Source: Acorus gramineus
Lineage: Eukaryota; Streptophyta; Magnoliopsida; Acorales; Acoraceae
DNA: 64,000 bases
Reading direction: 5' to 3'
Assembly: GCA_030737835.1 (NCBI GenBank)
Contig: CM060855.1
Location: 13,363,927 to 13,427,926 of the forward strand
Shown here: piece after piece, positions 13,701 to 26,190 of the stretch
How the letters are laid out: each line of letters begins with the position of its first letter
Position numbering within the stretch: the stretch's first letter is position 1
Notes under the pieces: generated by a model
What the model saw: the letters and a program-made list of their open reading frames with translations, nothing else
What the model was told of the DNA's origin: nothing
The model's database searches: none
Position numbers and translations under genes: made by a program

Positions 13701-16700
13701 TTAGCTTCTTTAAAAGCTAAAAGCCCCAAACAAGTTACCAAACAAGCCCACTTAATTGAAAAGCTGCCCTCATCATTAGTTCATTACATCAAAAAAAGTG
13801 CCTCGAAAACTGTGTTTATTCCAACAAAAGCAACTTCTGTTATCAGCAACAAACATGATTCCTTGATTAATTAAAAAGCAGCCCTCATCATTACATCATA
13901 AAAAAACGTGTATAAAGCTTAAAACTGTTTTTCAAATGGTGTTTCCAAATGCACCCTTAGATGTCTTACAAGTATAATCATAAACAAATCTCTTTTTTCA
14001 AATGGCGAATATAACTACTGTATGAAAAGAAATAATATGTAATATTTTAAACTCGAGGTTTAAGGCAAAAAACTAGAATCCAAAGAACCATCATAATAAA
14101 ATTTCAGGATATCTGGAATTTCAATCCCCTTTTCAGGAAAGGCATACAAGCAGATGGTTTCCAACAATCAGTCAAACACTGAAAAACCAAAAAGCTTCAA
14201 TTTTGATGCATGGTGGCTTAGGAACAAATAGCACAAAACCATTCTGCCAATTAGCCTTTTTTGGATATTTATATTATTATTATTGGAAAAAATTAGCATG
14301 AACCCAATCCTATTAGACAAATTAGCATGAAAACAAAATAAGAAAAATGGAATAAAGTGAACTAAATTATTATGGGACGAACAGCAATCCTATTCCAGCT
14401 TATTCTACACCATTAGCAATCAGGGTGATGACAGTATGTTAACCCCTTTTATCACTTTGATTTATGCAAAAGAAGAACGAATTTAGAAAGTAACAAAATG
14501 AATAAGATGGCAATCAAAATTCAGGATGTTTGAACAGATGTTTCACTAATAGAATATTTTATTCAAAGCTCTCCTTGACATGGAATGGTAAACGGAACAA
14601 TCCGTGAAACTTATCAGTTTCTTACTTGCACAAACAGGTAATACCTTTGCCAAAATAAAAGTGATAGCCTTACCAATAAAGACGCGGAGCATTCTGTAAA
14701 AGAACCTCACTGCCAGAAACCACCCAATAGAAGCCAATTATCCACCACAGAATAGACACCATTGTATTGATAGATTCACACCGTTTGGCAAAACTGCATA
14801 TTAAACATCATTGCATAATCAGACAGTATAAAAGAACATAGCAAGTCGAAATAACAGTTTGCTATATCAAGAGTAGATATCCTAATGAATATTTCAACGC
14901 CTTGCTAGCTTACTTTGACAATAGTAGAGAATAATCTGATCAATATATGCATATCCAGGGTATTGAGCAAATAAATCTTATCTATTTAAAAAAAAGTTCA
15001 GGTTCCAGCATAATTGTACCTAGCATATAAATGAGTGGTATTCACTCAACCACCATGCAGAATGCACAAGCATGATTGCATGTTCATGCTGATTAATCAA
15101 ATAAATTTATCGCAGTTAAGACCCAAACAATAATAATATATATGCACATAATTGCAGGCCTTGCAGCCAGATGAGGCAACACAACCAGCCTCAAGTGATG
15201 GAACTCAACCATAATGGTACATTGTCTTCAATGTTTTGACAAGAAGTTGTTGACCTCAGTGAAACAATTATGTTCAAGCTTTTCATTAGTTTGATACAAG
15301 GCTGGGAATGTATATAAAAATGGTGGCATGATAACACACGTCTGTGATAGACATAAAATGTCCAAGTGAGTACCTTTACAAGGCCGTAGCAAGCACGTGT
15401 TCCTATGTGTTGGTGTCGGACAGGAATATGGCATCCTTATTGAGATTGAAGGAAGGAACAAAGTACCCTCGTTGCCAATCGTATAAGAATGTAATTCAAA
15501 GGTGTGTTTTACTTAATCTAATGATTTATCTGGTTGCAATGTTACATACCTTTGAGGGGATGTGGATGGCAGGGAGGAGGCTGAGGAATCGAGAAGAGAG
15601 AAGTGTGATAGCAAAGATTACCCAATCATTTGATCCAACGGTGGAGTGGTCGTTATGTCCCAAGTATTCTCAATACACAGAGTTACATCTTCAAAGTATC
15701 ATGTCATTCCTTGTCAATCAAATTGCCTAACCTCCTACCGGATAAGGATTTGGGATATTTTAGCCCTTACGAGCTGGTTTGGGAGAAGGTTTTAAAGATA
15801 AATTATCTTTCTATAATTTATTTATGAGGGTGGTTAATTGTAGTATGATGTTTTCACATGATATAGCATTATCCATTTAAAAAAAAACGTGATCTTATTC
15901 ACCGACTTATACAACACCAATTGTTCATTTTCGTCCCATGCACCCTAATTGAAAGATCTTAATATGACATTGGTTTAACATGCCCACATTTTTACATGTT
16001 TCAATCAGCCAACTCCGTTGCTTTGTCTTTTACATGTTAGAATGTTACATTTGTTGGGCCGCAGTACTCAAGGATTCTCTCTTCCCCCATGGAAGCCATT
16101 TCAATTACATACATATGGTTTTGTCCCAAATCAACTATGGGAGAAGAAAAGAGGGGGAAACCAGTTATATGAGCCAAGGACCTACCTTTCTAACAAGCAA
16201 TGAGTGGGTTGTCTATTAACACGGTGCAATTCACATTTAAGTTTATTTATTGTAATTGTATAGGCTAAATAGGGACTTGATGGACCTTGATGGGTTTGAT
16301 TATCTCATCAAGCCTATTCAAGTTGTGCTCAACCTTACTTTTTTTAACCAAGCTGAGCTTGGAAAAAAATCAGCTTGAGAGCTTGGCTTTTTTTTTTTTT
16401 TTTTTTCTATCTTAAAAAAAAAAAAGGAAAATTGGAGCTATCTTATTATGAAAAGATGCCCCTCAAACAAAAAGGAGATGAGAGATCTCTATACAAAATA
16501 TGAAAGAAAAAAAAAAGAAAAAAAAAAGGGTGAGTGCGATTGGAGTATGCCATTCCCCGAAAAAAATTCAAACAAAGGCTTCACTTTTCAAACCATTTGT
16601 TGTCCATAAAGGGTGAATCCTCCCCTAATACCACCACAACTCATGTTTTAAGGAGAGAGGATGTGAACACCCACATATTTTCCAAGCAGAACCTCTTGTC

Positions 16701-19700
16701 TTGGAAGACACATTCGTTGCACGTGATCCAAATGCATCGACACACTCCGTGTGGAATTAGCCATTGACACTTTGCGATATTGCTATGATCACCGCACTTA
16801 CGCCTCTTACAGAACCAAGCCACATCTAAAGAATTGAACATTGGTCTTTGTGGAGGCCTTTCACTAATCACCAACATTTGCAGCTATTTTTTATTGGGTT
16901 AGGTAAACTTTGCTGATCAGATTTCTTGTATGAAACCAGTCTAGAATTTAAGTTGGAAGGTATGGACTCAAGCTCATTATGAAATGGGACCAAATGATCA
17001 AAGATAAATAGTACAGCAACAAAATCCCTCTATACTAGAGTTCAATGTGATTCAAAATTTATTTTAGCAATATTACTACTGAATATGGTATTAATCATGT
17101 TTGATTTTGGATTACAAAAGCCGACTAAAATATCAGACTCTAAAATATAAAATTTAAAGATAATTTTTAGTTATGGAGCAGATAATTCATCAAGAATTTG
17201 ACGTGATTTGTGAGTTTCAGCCAATAAAGAGCCCCAGGTGAGTCGGCTATCAAATTAGTATATAATGATCAATAAGCACCAGGAGATACCCGTCTCTGGG
17301 ACAATTTTTTTTTATATAATTTATTTTGGAGGGAAAAAGAAAAATTTGGGACAAATGTTGATAAGCATACAAGTGTCATTAACCACTGTGACTTGAATTT
17401 TAAAAAGTCATTCAGGATCCACTCCAACAATATTATTGATATCAAATGACTGTCACCTGTAACTTATACAAGATCCTTATTTTTATCTAAGAATGTAATA
17501 CTTTCTCTTGTACACAATGGAACAAATACCCTTGGAATGCATGATTGATAATCAAATAAACTCCCTCTTAGAGTTTTGTCCATGACCATTTAAGAATCAA
17601 ATCTTAAATGTGGTGCCTTCTCCAGATTCCACATTTTTTTTACATTGATCACCTCCATTGCCTATTGCCCGTTTGTCTCATACCTTGTTTCGATTTTGCA
17701 GGGCTAGAGTTCACCAAACAACTAGATAACCCTACATCTACCACAAGATAATATATACTAATATACCATCATGTCACGAGATACAAAATCAGAGCAGGCC
17801 GATATGTAACCATTGTTATTCTAATCAGAAAATGAAAAGAAGACATAATTTGAGAACAAAGTCCTCAACATTGTTGGTGAAGGAGAGAAGTTTTTAGGAT
17901 AAATTAAATAAATTGAATGTCCTCAAGACTCCTCTGGTCCTCTATAATTGGGCTTGTCTCCAGTCACAATCTAAACAAAGTTTGACACAGTCAAACTGAG
18001 ATGGAGATAACCTTCAAGGAAGATTCCTAAATAGGTAAGGGTGTCAAACCTGTTAGAGATTTTTTAAAGTGTTTTCCAGGGAAAAACACGCTATAACAAC
18101 AATACTCAGAGAAGTATCATGGGCCACTACAAAGCATGGGGATTCACATTTTGGATGAAAGAGGATGGGAGGTTCAATATTGATTATGCCTTTTTTTTGG
18201 TTCAGTGTTGTGAGTTTGGAGCTTTTAGATTTTGTTGATACAAGGAAGAAATAGTAGAATTATTATAAAGGGAGACATCTCTGCCTCCTCCTATGGAAAA
18301 GGATGGTGTCACCCATTGTATTAAACTGGAAATACTACAGAGAACAGAGAAAAAAAGAAAGAAGATAGAAACAGGGGAGGTCATAAGAAACGTCCCCAAC
18401 CCTATGTCCAGGATACGAGGGGAGACATCATCTGTTCATTACCTTGGGCATTTACCAAGTAATAAATCTGATGGACTTCTGACATTTTCTTCAAGGAAAA
18501 ATGATATTTTACTGAATAGGTCTTCAAGTGAATACTGAAAATCAGCAAATGCCTTCAAGATTCAGAAAATATAGACAACCCCGTACAACAAAAATGCATA
18601 ATTCTCTAAGCCTTATAATATGATGGTTGTAGAACACAACTTAAAATAACTTTCTATAAAAACCAAATTGCCCTTGAAATGCATTAATTTTAATACCAGA
18701 GCTCCACTTTTCTAAACCAAGCATCACCATTGCCTGAAACAAACAAACTCAAACACCATTGTTCCAGATCTCAATCTACTAGCAGCAAAACCACCTACAT
18801 ATATGATAACTTACTATGCACGGACATTTCAAATGACATAAATTCTCGAAAGCAAAACCCCTACTAACATTAGACCACGAAACTCTCAAAGCCAAATTTG
18901 GTCATCCAATTCACAATCAGAAGGAAGCCCCCTACCTGTTTCTATTAGGGTTTACCAACTGAAGTTTAACTCTGTAACTCAGTCACTGGATCATCCATTT
19001 GAATATCATCAAACAACACCAAAGCAGTACAAATCCAAGAAAGAATTTTCTTTCTCAATTTTAATTCGAATCCCATGAAATGTATTCACTAATTGTACTT
19101 CCCCAAAACCGCCATAATCAGACAAATAAAAACATAAAGCACCTGATTCAGCAAATCTGATTAAAGTGAAAAAAAAACCCCACCTCGACACATCGTGAGA
19201 GAACCTCCACCCATTCCCGTCTTCGTCCCCCCCGCTCTCGTTCGCCTCGATATCCGTGCCACCCGCCCCGCGACCTCCCTCCTCCTCCTCCGACCGCTGA
19301 ACTCCGCCGCTGCCGCCGCGGCGTTGGCCGTGAGCGTTCCTCCTGCGGTACTCGGCCCAGACGAGCGACACATGGACAAGGCACTGGAAGGCGTACCCGC
19401 ATATCCAGAGCCGGATCGGCGTGACCGGCCTCTCGCGCCCGCTGAGAGAGAGGACCACGACCGACGCAGCGGCGAAGGAGAGGTTCCAGAGGACGTCCAG
19501 CGCCACCACGGGCTTCGAGTATCCCCAATCGGCCCTCCTCTCGTCCAGCTGCAGCGCCGCCGTCTCCCTCATCATCATCTGAGGTCCCCTCCCCCTTCCC
19601 GACACCCTCCCCAGCACCGCCGACAGAGTCGCCGCCCCCGCCCTAGCCGTCGCGGGATCCGCCGGCCTTGGTGTCCGTTCCAGGAGTGGCTCCGAAGCTC

Positions 19701-19740
19701 CGTCGATTGTCGCCGGCGAAGTTGTCAGTGTCTCATCCAT
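10777..19740 (-). CDS. RING-H2 E3 ubiquitin ligase, membrane type (At1g12760/At1g63170/At4g11680-like), 5 exons
   Basis: A membrane-anchored ubiquitin ligase by family. Exons on the minus strand: 19740-19184, 14793-14674, 13523-13391, 13308-13147 and 10938-10777. The coding length is 1134 bp (377 aa), about family length (roughly 390-408 aa in Arabidopsis). The N-terminus is Ala/Pro/Arg-rich. The family block [20 protein letters not shown] lies at 58-77, followed by hydrophobic segments at about 78-100, 108-130, 195-214 and two in 227-268. The acidic/Gly-rich loop 140-175 is cytosolic or lumenal (unknown). The RING-H2 finger is complete: Cys326, Cys329, Cys344, His346, His349, Cys352, Cys363, Cys366. 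At the exon 3/4 junction I chose the acceptor giving [13 protein letters not shown], which matches the family. Exon 1 is far more GC-rich than the rest. Introns 1 (4390 bp) and 4 (2208 bp) are long and contain repeats. Substrate is unknown. Confidence 0.93.
11090..11310. repeat. Possible MITE-like remnant in RING intron 4
   Basis: This stretch contains phrases such as CCCGTTTGGAAATAGTTG and AGCTTTTGGTTTCGG, typical of the ends of plant hAT-type MITEs. A matching terminal inverted repeat could not be fixed, so the limits are approximate. Confidence 0.3.
12016..12042. promoter_or_regulatory. G-box and RY motif cluster in RING intron 4
   Basis: Two CACGTG G-box cores (both palindromic) alternate with CATGC/CATGCA RY-type motifs in about 25 bp, in the order GCATGCGCACGTG then CATGCACGTG. 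Such paired motifs are known binding sites for bZIP/bHLH and B3 factors in plants. Whether this intronic cluster works is unknown. Confidence 0.35.
13668..13957. mobile_element. hAT-like MITE in RING intron 2
   Basis: The element is about 290 bp with imperfect terminal inverted repeats. The left end reads AGGGTGTGTTTGGCAAC, and the complement of the right end reads AGGGTGCATTTGGAAAC. Inside are two direct partial repeats of AGC(T/A)GCCCTCATCATTA. It has no coding capacity. An exact 8-bp target duplication was not found, so it is probably old. Confidence 0.6.
14794..19183 (-). other. RING gene intron 1 (4.4 kb)
   Basis: This long intron holds A/T homopolymer tracts (for example 16387-16406), several short open stretches (15344-15730, 15980-16219, 18202-18399) without family resemblance, and a cysteine-rich minus-strand stretch at 16641-16877 discussed in findings. 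No transposon with clear ends was recognised. Confidence 0.6.
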
Positions 19741-19983
19741 TTTTCTTCTCCCTCTCTATCGAACGATTGATGTGTCTATCATCGCTTCGCTTCGACTTTC
19801 GGAGTGTGGATAGTAGAATGGTTGCTGGTTCGAGAGCAGCATAAAAAAATTCGGTCGTATTGTAAACCTTCTACGCTCGGGTATCTGTTTTCAGAGTCGA
19901 GTCTGTTGTCGGGTTCAACGATGGTAGTATAATCTCATACCAGAAAAATCGAAGGGTGGTATAAATAATCATTACAAAAGGCC

Positions 19984-20040
19984 GGCGGTTATTCCCACCA
20001 TCTGATTTATTATTCCCACTAACCAATATTACTTGAAAAA
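19984..20040. mobile_element. MULE-like terminus, left end only
   Basis: GGCGGTTATTCCCACC starts at 19984, 243 bp upstream of the RING gene ATG. It resembles the ends of the elements at 26191-26911 and about 33620-34139. I could not find a matching inverted right end within 1 kb, so this is either a broken copy or a chance similarity. Confidence 0.4.
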
Positions 20041-20339
20041 CATATGTGCTTTTTTCTTTTATTAAAAAGCATTAAATCTACTGTCCACACACTTTTCACC
20101 ACTTTGAAACAAATGAATATCTATCCAATCTCGTTGTCCAAAACAAAAAAATTTACATCACACCCACCCTTTCTCTCCCCGCTCTCGTGTTCTACTATCC
20201 ACGGTGGCTTATCAACATCCACAACCACCAAAGACACTCTAGCAACACTCCGACAAGAATGTCAATGCCCCTAGTTTAAAAAAAAAACTATCATGAAGAG
20301 GTGAAGGTTCATTCTTCATTTGGATTTTTGTTTTGGATT

Positions 20340-20735
20340 TCTTGTATTTCTCATGTGGCCTTGGTGATGGTTGTTTGTGCTGGTGGTTGTAGTGGTGATG
20401 GTATATCTTTGTTATTGTGATAGTTATGTTTGTGTTGGAGTTTATTTTGTTTGTGGTTGTGATGATGTTAAAGGTGGTTTTGTTGTTGGTGGTGATGGTA
20501 GTAATGTTATCTCGATGGTTATTTTGTTTGTGGTTGTGATGATGTTGAAGGTGGTTTTGTTGTTGGTAGTGATAGTAGTAATTTTGTCTCGATGGTGGTG
20601 ATGGGGTTGTGGGTTATTTGTTCTAGGGTTTATTGGGGTGGTGTATTGTTTGTGATGGTTGGGTGGTGGTGGTGGAGGAATGATGATGGTCAGGGTGGTG
20701 GTAATGGTGGTTGTGGTTGTAGTTGTCATAGTATT
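20340..20735. repeat. G/T-rich low-complexity tract with a 77-bp tandem duplication
   Basis: Degenerate GTG/GAT/GTT triplets run for about 400 bp. Within them a 77-bp unit is present twice, at 20444-20520 and 20521-20597, with only a few differences. Open frames on both strands here (Thr/Ile-rich on minus, Val-rich on plus) are products of base composition and not credible genes. Confidence 0.8.
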
Positions 20736-22053
20736 TTTTTAGTATAAGTTCTCTCTAAAAGCAACGAATTCGGGAGAATGAGCAATCCATTTGGCCGATT
20801 CCTCGAGAGTGGAGGACAACCGCCATCTTCGGTAAACAAATAGTGTCTTTGCTTTCTTCTCTTCTTTTTTCTTCAACTAATGTCGCCTTTCCTCTTTCGG
20901 TATACTCTTCAGACAAGAAGAACAAATTGCCAGATGGGCAATCATTGATGATATTGACATTGAAAGGGCAAAACTACATCCTTTTCGAAACTAGGTCTCG
21001 CTTCTTAGCCTCATAGAGAGAGGAAAAAGAAGTCGCCCAAAACTGGGACTTCCAGTTAACATGTGACTTTCAATCTTACCCTCCCATTTGTTATTTTTTT
21101 AAAGTTTGATTTTTTTATTCCTCTCTTTTTTCCTTCCTTTTTTTTGGCACCCCTTTCTAGGTTAGGAGGTTTGGAAAATGCGTGAAGAAGAAGAAGACGA
21201 AGGTCCCAAGGATAACCCTGTTGCGGAGTTCTGATAAGCTATTGCTTAGATGCCAGGGTTAGTAGCTGGTCAGAGGCGGGAGACCTGGCCTCATTTGACG
21301 CACCTACCAAAGCCATCCTAGCCCCATGGCTAGTTTTTCCATGCCCGGCACAGAGGAAATCAAGCCCTTTGTGACAATCCCATATGGAGCATGGAGACAT
21401 TGTTCATTAATGCCGGATCGACCACTACCATTGCCAAGGGCTTTGGGAATGTAATAGTTGCGGAGTTCGTTAGGGACAAACAAAAAAATTCAACAATCAT
21501 TGAAGATGTTGAGAGGTCTTTGGATAAAATCTTTTAAATATTTTAATCCACCATCTTCTTTCTTTCTTTCTTTTTTAAATTCTATATTGCTCAGTGATAT
21601 TAGAGATTTCTTAATATTAACATAATTTGAAATCAAATATTTTCACGAAATAGATAGAAAAATCAATATTTGACTATTTCACAGACTAATAAAACACTCA
21701 ATATGTCTCTAACGCGCCACGTTGTTAGATTTTTTTTCTTCTTAAATTATGCTTTCTAAGAGTTATTTTATTTAATATGTTTTTAAAAGAAATGCTAATA
21801 AGAGAAACATGGTGCAAGACATTGAATGAAGAGTGGATATAATTCCACCACTAGATGCAAATAGGCAATAAATATTTGAAATTTATTATCAAAATTTAGA
21901 TACCATGATAAAAAGAAATCTAACCATTTGCACTCTCAAACATCAGTCTCGACTGATTGAGCAAATAAGACTTCTATACAGCAATAAAGTATTTCTATAC
22001 AACAACGTAAAGCATACATATAGTTTTTTTTCTTCCAAAACTGCAAGTCTATA

Positions 22054-25000
22054 TCAGTCATCTATGCTTCCTTCTGTCCTAATTGCAAAGTGGTGCACCA
22101 AAGACTTGGACCTCAAATCCTTCTCAAAGAATGCTCCCAAGAATTCGGTCATTGTGAAGTCACGGTACCGAGCAGGCTTATCATGTGAAACCAGTTCTGG
22201 TAGAGGCCCGTAAAGATCAGTCTCCCCTCTTCTCCCTGGATTGAAGAACACGGCGATGGAGATTCTTGGTTCTTTAGAAGGGTTTGCCAAAACTCGGTGT
22301 GCCACACTATTGTACTCATCATTGGACATGATCTGATGTCGATCATAAACATACCAAATTCAGTGCAAATTTAATTAGATGTGTCATTTGGAATAATGCC
22401 AGTTTAAGACTACACACAGGCTTCTCATGTTATATAACAGCAATCTAACTAGTGAAAAACATGATTGTGCTTCATGGACATGAAGGCTAATCTACATTAT
22501 TTTCCACTCCAGGAGAAACAAAAAAGGTGTACTGAGCATGGATCCATGAACAATCTAGGTAGTATAATAATATGATCTATGCCTTTGCATTACAAATGAG
22601 ATGCACTCATGCACCTAATTACTCGTTTGAAAAAAAAATGGAGAATGACAATGGAGAAAATACTTTAGAAATGTAAGATGGAACAAGGCAGAAGTAAATG
22701 GGAAATGCTAATATAGATACTCCTGTGATGCTCATAAATATAGAATGTACTATGCAGAGATGCAAATTAGGCTACGGAATGGATTGCATGTAACTTTTTA
22801 CATTTGTCAAGATATGTCAACTTGCAAGAATGTATATATATATATTTTTTTTGGGGGGGTACAAGAATGTACAAGTTATATTTATTAAACATTCAAACAA
22901 TACACTGTAGTTCCAACACAATGGATTTAATGTTTTTCTATTAGTAAATGCATATGCTAAGGAATGTTCTTCTCTTTCAATTCAGATAGGTGTTTGAAGT
23001 TTTCCAAAAGACGCAGATAGGTAAGCAATTAATCAAATAAAATAAACATAAAAAATCGTGCATGAATTTGTGGAATATTCAATAGATATTATGTTGGAAA
23101 ATGAATAAGTGTCAGAGTGAGAATAGGTGGCCTAACACGATTTTGACTCTCATTTGAGTAGTTAGGAGAATGAAGATATGCATCAGATATTTATCTTGAT
23201 TTAGATGCTAATTTACATGATATTTTGGATATTACCAAGTAATCCTCTACATTAATTCTGTGTTCTGGAACACTAACCCATGCACCAAACTTTGTTGGTG
23301 AGGTTTTAAGGATCGTCTTTATCTATGTTTAGACTCCTACATAATGAAGTTCACCCTGTGCTCCCTTCAATTTTCCCAATCAGCATGCACTCAAAGTGAG
23401 TGGATCTTAGTATGGGTTTAACTACACCAGCTAGAACCAATATTGCATCACATGGGTTGGTCAATTATTTTGTTAGTTGGACAAGAGTAAAGATTTGACT
23501 CTCCTCTTCGGCCAAAAACTTGCTTTCTTAGTCAGATGTAAGAGGTACAACTTGTGAGGAATTTTCCCACCTATAAAGCATCGTCTTTTGGCAAAGATTG
23601 TGTTAATTGAAAAAATTTCCATATACTGTACATTGAAATTTTCTATATAAATAATCCAAACTCTAACTAATAAAAACAAATTTTAATACTATTACACATA
23701 ACAAAAATAGACAAATTCAATTAATGTGAACTGTTGAATGGCGCTGATGTTTTTTTTATTGTGTGGAAAACACACAGGATTCAATTGTGTTTTCATAGAG
23801 CATGGTATTACATATCCTGGAAGCTGATTCGTGCAGGATTTCAGGGACGGGGAGTTTCTATGTAGAGTGAGATTGTAATATGGACCTGGGAGGCTGTGGG
23901 ACGTTCCTTATGGCTATTCTTTAAAAAAAATCTGGCTTCACTTTGGAAGTTTCAAATAAACAATGATTCAAACAAAGTGAAATGGTTGTCCTACATGAAG
24001 TCTTAACTATACTACATGTCAATGGTTAATAACATAGGAATAACTTAAACACAACCACCAAAAGAAAGTTCCTTTGATCTGTAATTTCACGAGGCATGAC
24101 GAGTCCAGGACTCCCTGACCATTTCAATCTCACCAATGGAAATACTTACAGGCAGAAATGCTAATAGGTTTAGTTTGCTTGGATCCATATCCCATCCAGG
24201 GGACCCTTCATGTAATCTATGTGTAACACAGTCGTCTCCCAAACCCACACCCTCTCGCAGATTAGACTCACTTTCATGCAATTGACATGCATAAGATGAC
24301 CAACCAGTTATGATCTATATGGAACATGCTAGCTTGAATTTCTTTTCAAGTCACTCTGTTTAATTATGTAGTTGTTCTCTTCATTACACTACACAAATAA
24401 CATCAGCTTTTAGTTGTTCATAATCAATAGGATTTGATCATCAGATGACCATCCAGTTGGACCACAGGGATTGATCACATTCCATTGTGATGACTTTTTC
24501 TGTTGGACCAGTTCAAATCCAATGCATGGTAGTTAGATAGTCAATTGGCATGCAATCAGGCCCCCAAAAAAATAGTATTTTTGGATAGGCCAATTAGAGG
24601 ATGATGAAACACAAACTTCTTAACATTGGTTGATCAAAAAATGATTTTCTATAGGTTTGCCAGTGAGGATGCTAAAATAATGCCATCAACCTGTATGGGA
24701 CATTCAGACCAATGCCCAAAGTATAAATTAACCTATATCCAGAATTCCAGATAACTAGAGCGATTCTTGAAATGCCCATGCAACCACAAACAATGGGAGG
24801 TTTTGCGTCAACAGAACAATATGTGTTTTAACTAGATTGACGTCTACTTTTGAACACATGAAATAACTAGACTATTCCATAAACTCTAAAACAATTAAAA
24901 GCGAGTTTGACTGGAAGTTATTACTGAATCTCTATAAAGATTTCAACTCAAGATTTCAATTGCTAAATAGAAGTTCAGCCACTATCACTCTACAAATATC

Positions 25001-25960
25001 AACATAGTAAAACAAAAAAAATGCAAAGGATTAAGTAAATTCAATTTCAAACATAAATGCATAAATTCAATGCATTCTTGCATCCATTGTAAACACAAAT
25101 CCAAACAAACACAAAGAACCCTTGAAGTTCAAAAACAGTACCTGCAAAAGATCGCCAACATTGATGACGATGGACCCGGGCACAGGCTTCACATCCACCC
25201 ACACATCCTCCCCCTCCATCTCCACCTTCACCTGAAGCCCCCCCACCATGTCCTGCAACAACACCGTCAGCACCCCAGGATCCGTGTGTCCGGCGAGCCC
25301 GACCGTCAGATCGGGCTGAGGACAGTACGGATAATAGTGAGCCACCATAACCCTCCCCTGTAGACAACTCATCTCCTTGATCCTCTCATGCCCTAACCCT
25401 AGCCCCTCCGACAGAAGCCCCATCAGCCTCTCCCCGAGCGCCATCGCTTGCCCGTCCCAATCGAGAAGCTCCTCCCGGCAGACCGAGGGGATCTTCTCCG
25501 ACTCGACCGGGACCGGACCCACCAGCATCTGGATCGTGTCGCGCCAGCTGGCGGCCTCGGACCTGTACAGATCGACGTTGGTGGAGAAGGTGACGCTCGC
25601 CTTCGGGTCCCTCGTGTAGTACTTCGATTTGGCCTCTGTTGGGAGTTCGTTGAAGGATCGGACGGCGGAGATGGTGCGGTCGAGGACGGATTGGGGGATG
25701 CCGTGGTGGACGACGTTGAAGAAGCCCCAGTTGCGGGAGGCGTCGCGGATGAGATCGACGAGAGTAGGGTGGGGGAGGGAGAGGTCGATGGTGGGGATGG
25801 AGAGTTGGTGGGGGTGGTGGGTTTTGGAGGGGAGGTTGTGGGATGGGTGGTGGAAGATGCGGGGGATGGTGGCGGAGCCGGCGTCGACGAGGCCCTTGAC
25901 GCCGATCTTGGACTCGTCGAATTCTTTGACTTCCCTCGCTCGGTCGTACGACGTCGTCAT
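22054..25960 (-). CDS. 2-oxoglutarate/Fe(II) dioxygenase, ACC oxidase homolog 1-like (copy 1)
   Basis: A soluble 2OG/Fe(II)-dependent oxygenase of the 1-aminocyclopropane-1-carboxylate oxidase homolog group (At1g06620-like). Despite the name, these are not true ACC oxidases and most substrates are unknown. Two exons on minus: 25960-25142 and 22332-22054, joined in phase 0 across a 2809-bp intron; the product is 365 aa, normal for the group. The DIOX_N domain spans about 54-165, including the IPTIDLS motif and GFFNVVHHGIP. The oxygenase core follows, with iron ligands His225, Asp227 (GHTDPGVLTVLLQD) and His285 (AHRVLANP), and the 2OG-binding pair Arg296 and Ser298 (RISIAVF). All catalytic residues are present, so it looks functional. 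The family's usual NHG is HHG here. Exon 1 is GC-rich, unlike its AT-rich intron. It lies tandem and same-strand to copy 2 at 31949-33402. A Pack-MULE sits 231 bp upstream of the ATG. Confidence 0.94.
22333..25141 (-). other. Intron of dioxygenase copy 1 (2.8 kb)
   Basis: This is AT-rich intronic DNA with short T and G runs (22840-22860). The tandem paralogue's intron at the same place is only 326 bp, so about 2.5 kb was gained here or lost there. I recognised no transposon with clear ends inside it. Confidence 0.6.
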
Positions 25961-26190
25961 GAACGGACCTGATTGGCGGCGGTTCGGGATTTTGAAATGA
26001 TGAAGAGTGGACGTTTTTGATGAGGGACCTGAGAGGTTGAAGATGCAATGATTTCTCGGTTGATCTTATCTTATGCATAGTTTTGCTATTGTTTTCGTGT
26101 TTCTTTGAACCGACGCCGACGACTTCTTGCAAGTGTTGGAATTTGGAAACACGCATGCTACGTCATGGACAATTTTTTTTCTTTTTTATA

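Larger units (their letters stand above)
19741..22053. other. Region between RING gene start and dioxygenase 1 stop
   Basis: It contains the promoter side of the RING gene, a one-ended MULE-like terminus at 19984, a G/T-rich low-complexity tract at 20340-20735 and the 3' flank of dioxygenase 1. At 20780 a short open stretch MSNPFGRFLESGGQPPSS precedes a possible donor. The 21160-21530 segment looks like decayed coding DNA. Neither could be assigned to a family. Confidence 0.55.

Noticed and set aside
19148-19770. Other long frames on both strands over RING exon 1
   Set aside because: GC-rich overlap frames; the accepted frame alone matches the family and splices in phase to four further exons.
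20442-20729. Minus-strand Thr/Ile/Pro-rich open frame and its plus-strand Val-rich partner
   Set aside because: Both are products of the G/T low-complexity tract; there are no domains and the composition explains the openness.
25386-26156. Long minus-strand frame (256 codons) and plus-strand frames 25448-25972 and 25629-26000
   Set aside because: These are shadows of dioxygenase exon 1 caused by its high GC content; only the frame with DIOX_N and HTD motifs is real.
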